A DNA stretch of 64,000 bases from Pogostemon cablin (GCA_023678885.1 CM042979.1:25348981-25412980); one strand, 5' to 3'. Counted from the first letter of the stretch, positions 1 to 12,761 are shown. Numbers and translations: made by a program. Notes: generated by a model not told the origin, from the letters alone.

Positions 1-1376
1 TTCTATGGGAAACTTCTGACAAAACAAGTGGCAAAGGAAATCAACTTTCATCAAGATGTGAACAAGGTTAGTATCTTATTCACTAGTTGTTTAAGCATGA
101 TTAGTGATGAAATCTACTGACACGTTGTGTGTAGATATCGAAATTACTAAAAGCGTGTAACTAAGTGATGATGAGATAATTGAATATATGGGTATACTAC
201 GAGAGTAGTGGCTGTTGCAGCGGGAGTTGTTTATTTATCTTACGATATAAATAAACGTTTGGTTTTGAGAAATTGTCTATACGTATGTTTTCATAGAAAG
301 AATTCATTTCAGTTTCTATGCACTTATGGATGTATACTCCATTTTATTTAAATGACATGGTCATAATGATGAGGGATGGAGTTATAATATGTTGTTGTAC
401 ATTGGTGGACAATTTGTACTCTTAAATCATGTTTATCCCACGGATGCAACAAATATTAATTAATAACTCGTCTTTTAATCCTAATAAGAGAAAGACTATT
501 ATGGAAATGATTAGATAGATGATGAATTATTTGAAATTGCTAAATTCATTTTATGGGTATGCCTTAGAAATAGCATGTCGTGTAACGTTTGTCTGTTTGT
601 GGGATATTCTAGAAAAATAAAGGGTGATGATTTATTTAGTCCAAAAGATCGAAGGGTGATTGTTAAAACAAACACTAGATTTTTGTAAAAGGACTATATA
701 TTAAATCATAAACCCATGTATAAATTGTTCTAAAGGAAGTGAGAGAGATAACACAAAGTATTAGTACCAAGTGTACAAGAGGATATACCACAAGGTAAAC
801 TGCAACGCGTGTCACGTCTGATACACAATTGCATGTAGTGCCTTATCATAGTGGGAGGGTTGTTCGACAACCTGTAAGATATATGTTTTAGGAGAGTCGT
901 GAGACTTGGTCCCTAGTAAACATAGAATGGACCCACGGATACGACAAAGCACTGCAAGATAGAAATGTCATATCTTAGCAAGTGTAATATTTCTGAAATT
1001 GAATCGATGGATTCTAAATCAAGTCTGGGAGCTTGTAGGACTACTAAATGGTGTAAAAGCCATTGGAAGTAGTCATACAAAATAAAAGAGGATCATACGG
1101 TAAGGTGAAAACTTTGGAAGCAAAGATTGTTGCGAAAAGGTATAATCAGAAAGAAAATGTTCATTTATAAGGAAACCTGTTCGCCGATAGCTATGCCTAT
1201 GTTGATCCGGACTCTTTTATCTGTTGCTACTCATATGAAATATGAGGGATAACAAATAGATGCCAAGACAGCTTTCCCGATTTGAAGTCTTGAGGAAAAC
1301 ATCTATGTGAAGCAACAGAGTGATTCATTGCAAAAGGCTAAGAGCATTATGATAGTAAGCTTAAAAGTGTCCATCG
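1..1376 (+). pseudogene. Copia B pol remnant, protease to start of reverse transcriptase
   Basis: Translation in shifting frames gives copia pol pieces. Around 180-300 lies the protease tail (a VAVAAGVVYLS-like strand followed by a NCLYV-like strand). Around 590-700 is the end of the integrase region, and from about 990 the RT start, with residues resembling ESMDSNQVWELV then NGVKAIG. No frame exceeds about 60 codons without a stop. It is a remnant and makes no protein. The same pieces recur in elements A, C and D, so all are members of related copia families. Confidence 0.75.
1372..1376. repeat. Target-site duplication of element A, left copy
   Basis: The five bases catcg directly precede the left LTR of A and recur directly after the right LTR at 9501-9505. 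Confidence 0.95.
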
Positions 1377-2569
1377 TGTTAGCAATTGGATCTTATGGTG
1401 AACGTGATTCAACAATAAAAACAGGCAATTAAACAGCGGAAGCATAAAACAATTACCCGTCTTCTGGTTTGGTGTAGCGGATGATGATCTGAGAAGAACA
1501 CCTCGTGATCTTCTGCTGTATGTCCCAAGTCAACTCTGGTGTTGGGTGGTCAACAATCCCCAGAGTTCTCTCAATCTGCTTCTCTCTAACTTACGTCAAA
1601 AGAGGCGCAGCAAGTTGGGTTTCCAGAAGCTGAGATGACTATATATATTGGGCTACAGCAGGGACCAGGAGGAGAAATTGGGCTGGGCCTCAATTGAACT
1701 TAATTAACCAAGCTTAGCCCAAAGCTTTTAATTAAATCCAATAATAATAATATAGTCCACTAAAATATTATTATTGCACTACCCGTCCAATCCCAAAATT
1801 ATGTTCTGGGCTCCTTCTTATTATAAGCCCGATAGTCTCCCCATGTTTAAGATATACAATGTCCATTAATTAATTAAGTTACTGACAACTCAAATTAATT
1901 AATATCTCGTCCGAGAGTAGTACCACTCAACCTTTTTATCATGCCGGAAATTAATCCACTTGCAAGATTTACATGATAAACCTTATGAGCTCCTCAAGGG
2001 GACATCATCAACCTATGTCGGACATGGATTCCTTCTACAATCAACAGCACACCATAGATACAGCACTACTTCCCAACTCACCGAGTTTGTTGATTTAATA
2101 CATATAAATCTCACCCATTGATGAATCAAAGAAATACATACTGCCCTACGTGTCGAGGTTATTGTATAGGGATTAAGAGCACGAACTTCCATAATAACAG
2201 AGATCAAGTTCTTCTATAAGTCAGTATAAGTCGAACGATCTCAAGCGGTCCTACTCAATACACACAAGTGCACTAATGTGATTCTATAGCCAAGACAAGC
2301 TAATACCAAACCACACTACAACCATACCGATAGAGAGTCCCCGTCTATCTCAGTTGTGAGTATCTGTTTATACTTTATAAGGAAACCGATAATATGATCT
2401 TCCGCGTGTTGTCGCACAACATATTATCTACAGTATAAAGTAAATGGACTATTGCATCATGCATATAAAATAAATTATAAGATGCAATCATTTGATCAAT
2501 GATTCTCATTTCAAATATTGTTATAACATTGTTCATACTAAAGCTAGACTTTTAGTATACAATCCAACA
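1377..2569 (-). repeat. Element A LTR, left (3') copy
   Basis: On the minus strand it begins TGTTGGATTG and ends with TAACA. A TATA-like run is at 1640-1648 (minus-strand TATATATA), giving U3 from 2569 down to there. It differs from the right LTR at 1424, 1719, 2042 and 2290. The short ORF inside it (2013-2207, repeated at 8944-9138) is chance reading of LTR sequence. Confidence 0.95.
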
Positions 2570-2580
2570 ATCTCCCACTT
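2570..2580 (-). promoter_or_regulatory. Polypurine tract of element A
   Basis: The minus strand reads AAGTGGGAGAT directly before the 3' LTR. This is the usual primer for plus-strand DNA synthesis in this copia group, and B has the same word at 10,601-10,609. Confidence 0.85.
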
Positions 2581-5470
2581 ATACTAAAAGACTATGCTGT
2601 CATGTCTTCTGCCATACATCTGATTCCTACTCCCACTACACGACCATTAAAAGCTCTCGCCTTAAGGTCCTTGTAAATGGATTTACTAGGTCATCATCCG
2701 ATGCAATCTAGGCGACAACAACCTTCCCCTCATCATACAATTTCTCGTAACAGGTGGTACTCGCGCTCCATGTATTTAATTGCCTTATGGACTTGTGATT
2801 TCTTCAAGTTTGCAACTGCACCAATATCAGCAATATAAATTGTGATTTCCTTGGGCAAACTTAGAAACACTTCGAAGTCCATCTTGAAGTTTCTAGAGTC
2901 ATATAGATACTTTGGCAGCCTCATATGCTCCAATTTATCATCTTTCCATGATGGAGTCCGGAGTCTGAAATATATTTCTATATAACACTCCTCCACATTA
3001 TGACTCTACTTCCTAAAATCAAACACATAACCTTTGAGGAGAATTTACTACCGTCCAATATGACTAAAAAATCCGAATCTACGTAATCCACAAGAAGCAG
3101 TGAATCTGTCCAGTAAGTGTATATATGATAACCAGTCCTTCTCAGGCACTTCATATATATCTTACCACAGTTCATCATTCTTGTTCCGGGTTACGTTGAT
3201 ACCATCTGTTCATGCGTTCAGCAACACAGATATCCAACTTCGTTCATAGCATTCCTTAGATTAAGCTTCCTTATTCGCCGAAGCATAAGGAACCGCTTTC
3301 ATCTACTTTATCTTCTTCTTGTATCTCAAAGACACATTCACTTAGATAAATTTTCATGCTAAACGAGTATGGATTGTATCATTTATGAAACTTGAGATAA
3401 GCATAACATCCTTTCATATGATCCATATTACCGTGATCAAAAGGATATATTTTACTTTTCTTAAGTCCTTCATATCTACCGCTTTAATAACCGTACCCAT
3501 ACGCCCGATAATACTCTTTCATTGTCTCCAATGAGCAAGATACTATCTACATATAGTCCAAGAAATACCACCACGTTTCCGTCACTCTTTACAATACACA
3601 AGACTCATCCGCTCATTGATTTAAATCCATGCCACTGGATTATCTAATCAAAACAGATGCTTCACAATCTTAAAGCTTGCTTTAGTCCATCGCCGGACAC
3701 TTTTAAGTTTACTATCAAAATGCTATTAGTACTTTGCAATGAATCACTCTGGTTGCTTCACATAGATGTTTTCCTCAAGACTTCCATTCAGGAAAGCTGT
3801 CTTGACATCTATTTGTTGTTCCTCATAATTCAATATGAGCAGCAAAATTTAAAAGAATCCGGATCAACTAAGCATAGCTACAAGCGAACAGGTTTTCTCA
3901 TAATCGAACCATTTCTTTCTGAGTACACCTCTTCGCAACAAGCTTTGCTTCCAAGGTTTTCACCTTACCGTATGATCCTCTTTTATTTCATCATTCATTA
4001 CAACTTACTAAGATTCCGCATTTTAATCTTGTAGTGCTAAGTCGTATCCGTGGGATAATACCATGTTCACTAGGGATCAAGTCTCACGACTCTCCCAAAA
4101 CATATATTTATGGGTCGTCACACAACCCTCCCACTACGACAAGGCACTACATGTAATTGTGTATCAGACGTGACACGCGTTGCAGTTTACCTTGTGGTAT
4201 ATCCTCTTGTACACTTGGTACTTATACTTAGTGTTTTCCTCTCACTTCCTTTAGAACAACTTATACATGGGCTTGTGATTTATTACATAGTCCTTTTCCA
4301 AAAATCTAGTTATTGTGTTAACAATTACCCTTCGATCTTTTGGACTAAATAAATCACTCTCCATTTTTCTAGAATATCCCATATACAGACAAACGTTTCA
4401 CGAATTACTGTATCTAGGGCATATCCATAAAATGAATTTAATTATTCTAAATAATTCATCATCTATCTAATCATAACCATAAGAGCCTAATACCTTCTAC
4501 CCACCACACCATTCAGCTGGGGCATGCCCGGTGTAGTCAACTTGAGATTTAATCTCAACTTCTGATTAACAACTCCTAACTATTCTAAGAGGTACTCGCC
4601 ATCACGATTAAATCGTAATGACTTAATATATTTTCCATGACGCTTCACTGTACCAGCCTTACAATTCTTGAATTAATCAAAGAATTTAGACATGCAGTGC
4701 ATCATATAAATATATTGGTTTCCAGAATAATCTTCGAATATTCATAACCACCTCTCGCCTGGGTAATATTAGGTTCGCTTGAATCAGAATGAACTAATTC
4801 CAACATATATATCTTTGGCTCTACACCCCACAGCCTTGAAAAGGCAGTTAATCAATTTTACTTCCAAGCACGACTCGCAAGTCCGATAGTTTCCACTTCA
4901 GATAAACCTTACGGTCTATCGGCTATCAACTTTTGAATCTTACTTAAGTAAAATGAATTAGTCATAGACGCCAAATGTATGTTTAGTTCATTTCCGAAGG
5001 TTCCTTTCTCTTACTAATATTAGAAGATGCATTATTCAATTACTATTTATTGCATCTGTGGGATGTGCATGATTCAAGAGTATCCAAATTATCCACCAAT
5101 GTACTTTAACGGATTATAGCCTCATTCCTCATTTCTATGACCATGTCATTTAAATGAAATGAAGTATCCATCCGTTAATGCATAGAAACCGAAATTAAAT
5201 TCTTTCTATGAAACGTACGTAAAGACAATTTCTCATAATCAATCGTTTATTCTTATCATGAGATAAATAAACAACTCCCACTGCAATAGCCACTACCTTC
5301 GTAGTTTTACCCATGTTATTAACAATCTTATCCTTACTAAGTGAAAAACATTTAGTGATTCCTGTATCTACACACTTCGTGTCAGTAGATGCCATCACTA
5401 ATCATGTTTAGGCTATTAGTAAATAAGATATTAAACTTGTTCACTTTATGATGAAAATGGCTTTCCTTTG
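2581..5470 (-). pseudogene. Copia A pol remnant: protease, integrase, RT, RNase H
   Basis: Reading leftward, the order is that of copia pol. A protease tail lies at 5398-5195 (residues KTTKVVAIAVGVVYLS). Integrase-like sequence follows at about 4900-4400 and RT at about 4000-3500. RNase H is at 2996-2733, with AVANLKKSQVHKAIKYMERE near its end. In RNase H the segment that normally holds a catalytic aspartate is shifted by an indel. Stops and frameshifts occur throughout, and the longest relevant frame is 87 codons. It cannot make pol, although its LTRs look young. Confidence 0.75.
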
Positions 5471-6110
5471 CCACATGTTTTGTTAGAAGTTTCCCACCAT
5501 TTACATCCTCTTGTAATTGAGGTGGAACTTTCTCAAAAACATCTAGGCAATTATGGAAAATAAAATTGACTTAGGTTTCCCTTTCAACTTCTATTCCATA
5601 TATATTTCCAATTCATTCATCAAATTCTATCATGATCTTGCGCCTTTTAAATTACTCAAGTATCTGAAGAGTTACATGAGTTCATCATATTTCTATGATC
5701 CTCTCATCTCTTCACTAAAGACTTTAATAGGCATCATGAGCCGTCCTTTGAGAGAACACATGTATTTTCTTAAGCAGTAAATTTCAAAAACACGATTCTT
5801 TTCTAATCAACTAATTTGGACAAGTAAATATAATGTTTTTTAGTTAACAATTAGTGAGACTAAAACTATTCGAAATACAGAGAATCACGATTAAATTTAC
5901 TGATCAAAACTTCGAATTTTATCCTTTTATATTGATTCCCTCAAAACAATATAAAATAAAATTCACCGACATCTCAAGCACCGTGAGTCTGCAAGCCACG
6001 ATAGTGTGGACGTTTACAAACCCGAACATTTACAAGAGAAGGTTTTACCCATTAATTTCATTTGTCAACCTAACTTTATGACAAAATAATTAATAGTCGG
6101 TTCCTCTTTA
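5471..6110 (-). pseudogene. Decayed copia A gag region
   Basis: This stretch lies between the leader and protease in the position of gag. It resembles the equivalent part of element C (24,660-25,270), but I found no gag frame or zinc knuckle. The identification rests on position and on similarity to C. Confidence 0.4.
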
Positions 6111-6119
6111 GCCATGCAA

Positions 6120-6480
6120 ATAAAAGCAGTGACTCCGATGGGGAGGATACTTATTATTTACATCTAAGTGTACACCATTATTTGACCCCAAGTCCGCGGC
6201 CCAAGCTTGTGTGCCTTACAGATAGAGAAGTACACACGCGCTCGGATAACTTTCTACAGTCATCAATTACAAGTTTGTACCAGTGAACCGCATATAAACT
6301 CATCCGATAGGGAGGAAGGTCTAAGCCAACGCGCAAGTTCATATGCATCACATTACAAACGTAATTATTTAATGAAGTCTGTTCCAGCAATCCATGAATA
6401 AACTCATCCGATGGGGAGGAAGGCTCTAATGCCGACGCGCAAGTCTATTCACATTGCTAACAAACCAATAATGGAGGCCG
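6120..6480 (-). repeat. Short direct repeats conserved in the leader of elements A and C
   Basis: The word actcatccgatggggaggaa and close variants occur at about 6300 and 6405, with a weaker copy near 6133. Similar copies are in element C near 25,490 and 25,595. The spacing is about 105 bp in both elements, so the repeats predate the two families. Their role is not known. Confidence 0.6.
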
Positions 6481-6699
6481 CGGGAATTTATTACCAATCC
6501 CCTCTCACACTTAGTTATTTAATTACCGAGGGTTTTTAACATGCATATAATATTCCAGAATAAAATATACAACTAAGACATGCTTCTATTAACAGTAATT
6601 TAAATAAATAAATCACATAGAACATGTCTTTCACATATACAACAATAATTGACAATTAAATCAATTAATCAGTTATATAACATTAATTAATTGCATAAT

Positions 6700-7245
6700 T
6701 AGTGGATTAATTAATTTGGGCCCTAGAGCAACAAAGGATCACAAAATGAGCAGCAGATTAAATAATTAATCAAGCCCATTTTCCATGACTTATATACTCA
6801 GCCCAAAACCAAATTAAATCCATCAAGCCCACAAGCACAAAATTAGCTTATTAAAAATAATAACTACATGCTTGGCCCATTATCCACAATTAATTAAATT
6901 AATTAGTCTAGCAGCCCATTTCCATTTTAATTAAATTTGGGCCAACAGCCCAAAACCAAATTAAAATTGAGCAGGCCATGGGCCCAACAGCCCAATACGA
7001 TTTTAATTAAAATTGGGCCCAACAGCCCAAAACCAAATTAAAATTAATTGAGCAGCCTTTAAAAAATTACTGAATTGGGCCCAACAGGCATATTAATAAA
7101 ATACAACCAAGCAGCCCAATACACAGCAACAACAAATCAGGCCCAAGGCAATAATAAAAGGATTTGGGCCCAACAGACCCTAGCCCAAAAACCAATTAAT
7201 CCAATAAAAAAATGGGCCCTGTCTGGACAGCCCAAATCACAGAAA
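6700..7245 (-). repeat. Run of gcccaacagccca words in the leader of A
   Basis: Several irregular copies of a word reading cccaacagcccaaaaccaaatt, with variable AT-rich spacers, fill this stretch. It adjoins the GC-rich block to the right. No coding sense was found. Confidence 0.5.
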
Positions 7246-8060
7246 GTTGCCCTAACCACATGCCGCCGAAGCCTCATCACCTCAGGCGATTGCCGGCGCC
7301 GCCGAGCCGCTGTCTCCGGTGGCGCCGCCAAACGACCACCGGAATTTCGCCGTAAGCCCGCCGCCGAGCAGCTCCCTGGTGCACGCCGCCTCCACCGACA
7401 GGTTAGCCATCAGCAACACACGCTGAGATGCTGTTCGAACTGCCGCCGGTCGGTGGTCTCGGAACCCCCCAGTCACCTCCCATCGCTGGCGTCGCCGCCA
7501 TGAGCAGTTGCAGAAACTTGGCGACGCATCGCCATCCAAACTGCACTCCCGAGGCCCGCCTAGAAGAACGATGAACTCGCCTGGAAATTGCAGCAGACTC
7601 GCTCGGAATGCCGCTTCCCGAGTCCGCCGCCGCCCATCTTGAAGCCCTAGTCCGGCGCTGCGTCGATCTGCCGCAGCCCAGTCCGCCGCCGCCATCTGGA
7701 CGCCTTCGTCCGGCCGCACACCGCTGTGCCGAGCAATCGCAGCACCGATCCTGCCAGCCGATTCGCCTCGACAGCGCCGCCGCCTATCGATTTGGATCTG
7801 CCGCAGACTCACCCGGAAGTCGTCGGTGACTATCCCGGAACTGTATCGAATCACCCAGCCGGTCACCCATCAAAACACCAACGATCTTTCAGACGCCGGC
7901 CAGAAGCAACGCTGGTCAGCGCCTTCAGTCGGCCGTCGGGCGTCCGTCGTTTTCCAGAGACCACGCGCCGCTGTCTTCTCTCGTCCGTCCGTCTTCTTCC
8001 ACGATTCTCCACGCGCCGGCGGATGCACACCCACCGTGCAAGGTGTGAGTGTGTGTGAGA
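7246..8060 (-). other. GC-rich block in the leader of element A
   Basis: About 800 bp with strikingly high G+C and many CpG and CCG words, in an element that is otherwise AT-rich. It lies between the primer site and the remains of gag, in the untranslated leader. Long frames exist on both strands (194 codons at 7866-7282 minus, 142 codons at 7075-7503 plus), as expected when stop codons are rare. I recognise no protein. Element C has an unrelated, less GC-rich block at the same place (about 25,900-27,200). It may be acquired genomic sequence or fast-evolving leader. Confidence 0.6.
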
Positions 8061-8293
8061 AACGGGTGACTATAGACAGACTTACTGACTTCTTTTTGTG
8101 ACCAAAATATGTGTACCATGTATTCAATTAAAATAATACAATACAACAACAGTAGATCACATAACAGAAGATCACAAAGTAATAACAAAATCACTTCTAT
8201 CATACTGACCAAACATGCGATTAAAACAGATTATTTCATTTAATCAATTAATCACATACCCATCTATCAAATCACGTTTCACCAAGAAACCAT

Positions 8294-8305
8294 GCTCTGA
8301 TACCA
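8294..8305 (-). promoter_or_regulatory. Primer-binding site of element A, initiator tRNA-Met
   Basis: The minus strand reads TGGTATCAGAGC two bases after the 5' LTR, the classic copia primer site complementary to the 3' end of initiator tRNA-Met. Confidence 0.95.
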
Positions 8306-8307
8306 AT

Positions 8308-9500
8308 TGTTAGCAATTGGATCTTATGGTGAACGTGATTCAACAATAAAAACAAGCAATTAAACAGCGGAAGCATAAAACAATTACCCGTCTTCTGGTT
8401 TGGTGTAGCGGATGATGATCTGAGAAGAACACCTCGTGATCTTCTGCTGTATGTCCCAAGTCAACTCTGGTGTTGGGTGGTCAACAATCCCCAGAGTTCT
8501 CTCAATCTGCTTCTCTCTAACTTACGTCAAAAGAGGCGCAGCAAGTTGGGTTTCCAGAAGCTGAGATGACTATATATATTGGGCTACAGCAGGGACCAGG
8601 AGGAGAAATTGGGCTGGGCCTCAATTGAACTTAATTAACCAAGCTTAGCTCAAAGCTTTTAATTAAATCCAATAATAATAATATAGTCCACTAAAATATT
8701 ATTATTGCACTACCCGTCCAATCCCAAAATTATGTTCTGGGCTCCTTCTTATTATAAGCCCGATAGTCTCCCCATGTTTAAGATATACAATGTCCATTAA
8801 TTAATTAAGTTACTGACAACTCAAATTAATTAATATCTCGTCCGAGAGTAGTACCACTCAACCTTTTTATCATGCCGGAAATTAATCCACTTGCAAGATT
8901 TACATGATAAACCTTATGAGCTCCTCAAGGGGACATCATCAACCTATGTCGGACATGGATTCCTTCTACAATTAACAGCACACCATAGATACAGCACTAC
9001 TTCCCAACTCACCGAGTTTGTTGATTTAATACATATAAATCTCACCCATTGATGAATCAAAGAAATACATACTGCCCTACGTGTCGAGGTTATTGTATAG
9101 GGATTAAGAGCACGAACTTCCATAATAACAGAGATCAAGTTCTTCTATAAGTCAGTATAAGTCGAACGATCTCAAGCGGTCCTACTCAATACACACAAGT
9201 GCACTAATGTGATTCTATAGTCAAGACAAGCTAATACCAAACCACACTACAACCATACCGATAGAGAGTCCCCGTCTATCTCAGTTGTGAGTATCTGTTT
9301 ATACTTTATAAGGAAACCGATAATATGATCTTCCGCGTGTTGTCGCACAACATATTATCTACAGTATAAAGTAAATGGACTATTGCATCATGCATATAAA
9401 ATAAATTATAAGATGCAATCATTTGATCAATGATTCTCATTTCAAATATTGTTATAACATTGTTCATACTAAAGCTAGACTTTTAGTATACAATCCAACA
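8308..9500 (-). repeat. Element A LTR, right (5') copy
   Basis: This is the 1193-bp partner of 1377-2569, at a constant offset of 6931 with no indel that I could see. It would carry the active promoter, with the TATA-like run at about 8571-8579 on the minus strand. Confidence 0.95.
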
Positions 9501-9505
9501 CATCG
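9501..9505. repeat. Target-site duplication of element A, right copy
   Basis: The bases catcg match 1372-1376. Copia B resumes directly afterwards. Confidence 0.95.
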
Positions 9506-10609
9506 ATGGACTAAAGCAAGCTTCAAGATCATGAAACATCCGTTTTGATGAGGAAATTCAGGCATATGGATTTATTCAATGCGCGGATGTGCCTTGTATA
9601 TTGAAAAGAGTGATCAAAATGTGGTGGTATTTCTTGTACTGTACATAGATGATATATTGCTCATTGGAGACAATGAAAGAGTATTGTCGGGCATATGGGT
9701 ATGGTTGATAAAGCGGTATGAGATGAAGGACTTAAGAAGCAAAAAAATATCTTTTTGATCACAGTAATACGGATCATAAAAAAGGATGTTATGCTTGTCT
9801 AAAGCTTCATGAATTGATACAATCCTTAGTCATTTTAGCATGTGAGTTTATCTAAGGAATTGTGTCTTTAAGACATAAAAGAAGATAAAGGAGATGAAAG
9901 TGGTTCCTTATGCTTTGGCGAATAAGAAAGCTTAATCTAAGGAATGTTATGCATGAGAATGGATATCTGTTTTGCCGAAAGCATGAACAGTGGGTATCAA
10001 GATAACCTGAAATAAGAATGTTGAACTGTGGTAACACATAATTTTGAAGTACCTGAAAAGGACTAGAAATTATATGTGGACTTACCGAACAGATTCATTA
10101 CTTCTTAGGGGTTACGTAGATTTGGAATTTTCAAATCAGATAGGGACGACAGTAAATACACTTAAAAGGTTATGTGTTTAATTTTAGGAAGTTGAGTCAT
10201 AATATGGAGGAGTGTTATATAGAAATATATTTCAGACTCCGGACTCCATCACAGAAAGATGATAAATTGGAGCCTATGACTCTAGAAACTTCATGATGGA
10301 CTTTGAAGTATTTCTAAGTTTGTCCAAGGTTATCACAATTTATTTTGTTGATAATGGTGCAATTACAAACTTGAAGGAATCACGAGCCCATAAGGCAATT
10401 AAACACATGGAGCGCGAGTACCACCTGTTACGAGAAATCGAATGATGAGGGGAAGATTGTTGTCGCCTAGATTGTATCGGATGATAACCTAGTAAAATCC
10501 ATTTACAAGGACCTTAAGGCGAGAGCTTTTGATGGTCGTGTAGTGGGAGTGGGAATCAGATGTGTGGCAGAAGATATGATAGCATAGTCTTTTAGTATAA
10601 GTGGGAGAT
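9506..10609 (+). pseudogene. Copia B pol remnant, RT and RNase H
   Basis: This continues the pol of B after element A. Near 9640-9670 the sequence translates to a strand like the YVDD active-site region (LYIDDILLIG-like), followed by the KRYEMKDL-like segment. RNase H remains at about 10,080-10,450 end in a segment like MEREYHLLREI. Stops and frame changes are frequent. A polypurine tract, gtgggagat, is at 10,601-10,609, directly before the LTR. Confidence 0.75.
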
Positions 10610-12007
10610 TGTTGGATTGTATACTAAAAGTCTAGCTTTTTGTATGAACAATGTTATAACAATTTATTTGAAATGAGAATCATATGATCAAATTGATTGC
10701 ATCTTATAATTTATTTATATGCACGATGCAATAGTCCACTTACTTTATATTGTAGATAATATATTGTGCGACAACACGCGAAAGATCATATTATCGGTTT
10801 CCTTATAAGTATAAACAGATGCTCATAACCGAGATAGACGGGGACTCTCTATCAGGATAGTTGTTTTGTGGTTTGGTATCAGCTTGTCTTGGCTATAGAA
10901 TCACATTAGTGCACTTTGTGTGTATTGAGCAGGACCGCTTGAGATCGTTCGACTTATACTGACTTATAGAAGAACTTGATCTCTGTTATTATGGATGTTT
11001 GTGCTTATAATCCCTATACAATAACCTCGACGTGTAGGGCAGTATGTATTTCTTTGATTCATCAATGGGTGAGATTTACATGTAATTAAATCAACAAACT
11101 CGATGAGTTGGAAAATAGTGTTGTCTCTATGGTGTGATGTTGATTGTAGAAGGAATCTGTGTCCGTTATAGGTTGATGATGTTCCCTTGAGGAGCTCATA
11201 AGGATTATCATGTAAACCCTGCAGGTGAATTTATTCCGGCATGATAATGAGGTTGAGTGGTACTACTCTAGGATGAGATATTAATTAATAGAGTTGTCAG
11301 TAACTTAATTAATTAATGGGCATTGTATATCTTAAACATGGGGAGACAAACGGACTCATAATAAAAAGGAGCCCATAACGTAATTATGAGATTAGAACGG
11401 TAATGCAGTAATAATATTTTAGTGGAATATATTATTATTATTGGACTTAAGTATAAGCTTTTGGGCTAAGCTTGGATACTTAAGCTCAATGGAGGCCCAA
11501 CTCTAATTTCTCCTCCTGGTCCCTACTGTAGCTCATATATAAGTTATCTCAGCTGTCCAGAAACCCTAATATATGAGATTAATCACGCCTAACACTGTGA
11601 GGAGGGTGAGAAAATAGAAAATTGAGAAGATCTCGAGGATCGTCGTCCTCACGACGTCGAGATTGGACTTGGGAATACAACAGAAGACTGGAAGGTTGTT
11701 TTCTGCTGTTGTCCGCCAAATTGCACGATTTTTATAAAATCGTACAGATATCATAATAAAACATTTGATATATTGACGAAAAGCCACAGAAGAGAGGATA
11801 ATTTTGGCATGTAGATCACTCAAATCCGATATCGGATGAGAGAGTTATGCCCAAAACGGTGAGACTGCGCAGGCTGTCAGCGAGAATCCATCTTCTTCTA
11901 CATACCCTGGTGAAAGGTAATATGTTTCTTGGTTTTCTTGCTTCCACTGAATTAGAAACGTATGGATCCCTAATGGTTTATATTAAATAAATTATCGAAC
12001 GCCAATA
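10610..12007 (+). repeat. 3' LTR of copia B
   Basis: It starts TGTTGGATTG after the polypurine tract and ends ...gccaata, where TA replaces the usual CA. Length is 1398 bp. A TATA-like run, catatataag, is near 11,534. The sequence is clearly related to the LTRs of A, C and D. Confidence 0.8.
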
Positions 12008-12560
12008 GGAACTTGGTAATAAAGGTCTTCCATCATTATTTGGTGGACATTCTTCTTGGAAATTCTCTTCACCATACCCGTTTTGCATACATATTCCATT
12101 ACCCATTTGGTAATTAAGCATATTCCACATTTTTCCCTCATTAAAGTTGGAAGTAGGCATTGAATAGGCATTTTGAGGCTCATAGCTTGAAAGATTTGGT
12201 TGAAAGCTTTGCCTTGTATCATTTCCATAAGCAAATCTTCTATGCAACTCCATTGTATTTTTGGATAAAGGAGTAAATATAGGCAAATGAATTTGGTTTG
12301 AAGAACTTGGTACGGAATAACTGTGTGCTTGATGAGGTTGGAATGTATTTCCATTATAAGCACTTGTCATTCCTTATAACTCCCATTTTTGTAGTTTTGA
12401 GAGCTTGCTTGACTCATTTGACTACTATACCCATAGTTGCTCTAATCCTTGTAGCCATTTGACTGTTGTGGTGTAATCAAACCAAGTAGATTTCGATAAT
12501 TTCCTCCAAAGTATTGGTTCCACCCATCCATATTCATACTCTTCTTTTCAAGGCTTACTA
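12008..12560 (-). pseudogene. Gag-like remnant of element H
   Basis: The clearest frame (12,370 down to the B junction) is rich in Asn, Gln, Ser, Tyr and Pro, with short NYG/QPN words. Upstream of it, near 12,530-12,480, is a YFGGNYRNLLG-like stretch. This composition suits the low-complexity C-terminal part of gypsy gag, and the position just after the primer site agrees. No zinc knuckle or capsid motif was seen, so the call is tentative. The frame runs on by chance into the B LTR. Confidence 0.45.
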
Positions 12561-12738
12561 CAACTTTCTTCACTTGCTATTTTTGGTTTGTTCCTTCTCC
12601 CCTTCTTTTAAGGTTGTCGTACCTATCAAGAAGAACAATTTAGAACAAAATTTTCAAAACAAATATAGATGCAAAAATATAAAAAAAATGTCCTAAGTAG
12701 ATCTAACAAATTCAAACACGTTACACCGAAGGCTTTCG

Positions 12739-12755
12739 CCCCGGCAATGATGCCA
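12739..12755 (-). promoter_or_regulatory. Degenerate tRNA-Asp primer-binding site of element H
   Basis: The minus strand reads TGGCATCATTGCCGGGG, close to the Athila-type tRNA-Asp site. It lies six bases from the LTR edge, the same spacing as in element G. Confidence 0.75.
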
Positions 12756-12761
12756 TGAACT

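Larger units (their letters stand above)
1377..9500 (-). mobile_element. Complete Ty1/copia element A, recent, coding region decayed
   Basis: An 8124-bp element bounded by two 1193-bp LTRs (1377-2569 and 8308-9500) with TG...CA ends and a perfect catcg duplication. The primer site for initiator tRNA-Met is at 8294-8305 and the polypurine tract at 2570-2580, so it is transcribed leftward. I saw only four differences between the LTRs by eye, all transitions, about 0.3%. The internal domain nevertheless has no long pol frame: protease, RT and RNase H are recognisable but full of stops and indels. It looks like a non-autonomous copy moved recently by proteins from elsewhere. It lies inside copia B. 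Confidence 0.95.
1..12007 (+). mobile_element. Ty1/copia element B, 3' portion, split by element A
   Basis: Plus-strand copia remains run from the window edge to 1376, resume at 9506 and end in a 3' LTR at 12,007. The two halves join when element A and one copy of its duplicated target catcg are removed: RT sequence before 1376 continues at 9506. The reading frames are full of stops, so B is a dead copy. Its 5' LTR and gag lie to the left of the window. The sequence right of its LTR is gypsy gag on the opposite strand, which suggests that B landed inside gypsy H. Confidence 0.85.

Noticed and set aside
7075..8212. Several long frames on both strands in the GC-rich block
   Set aside because: High G+C removes stop codons on both strands. 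No recognisable domain, and the block lies in a copia leader.
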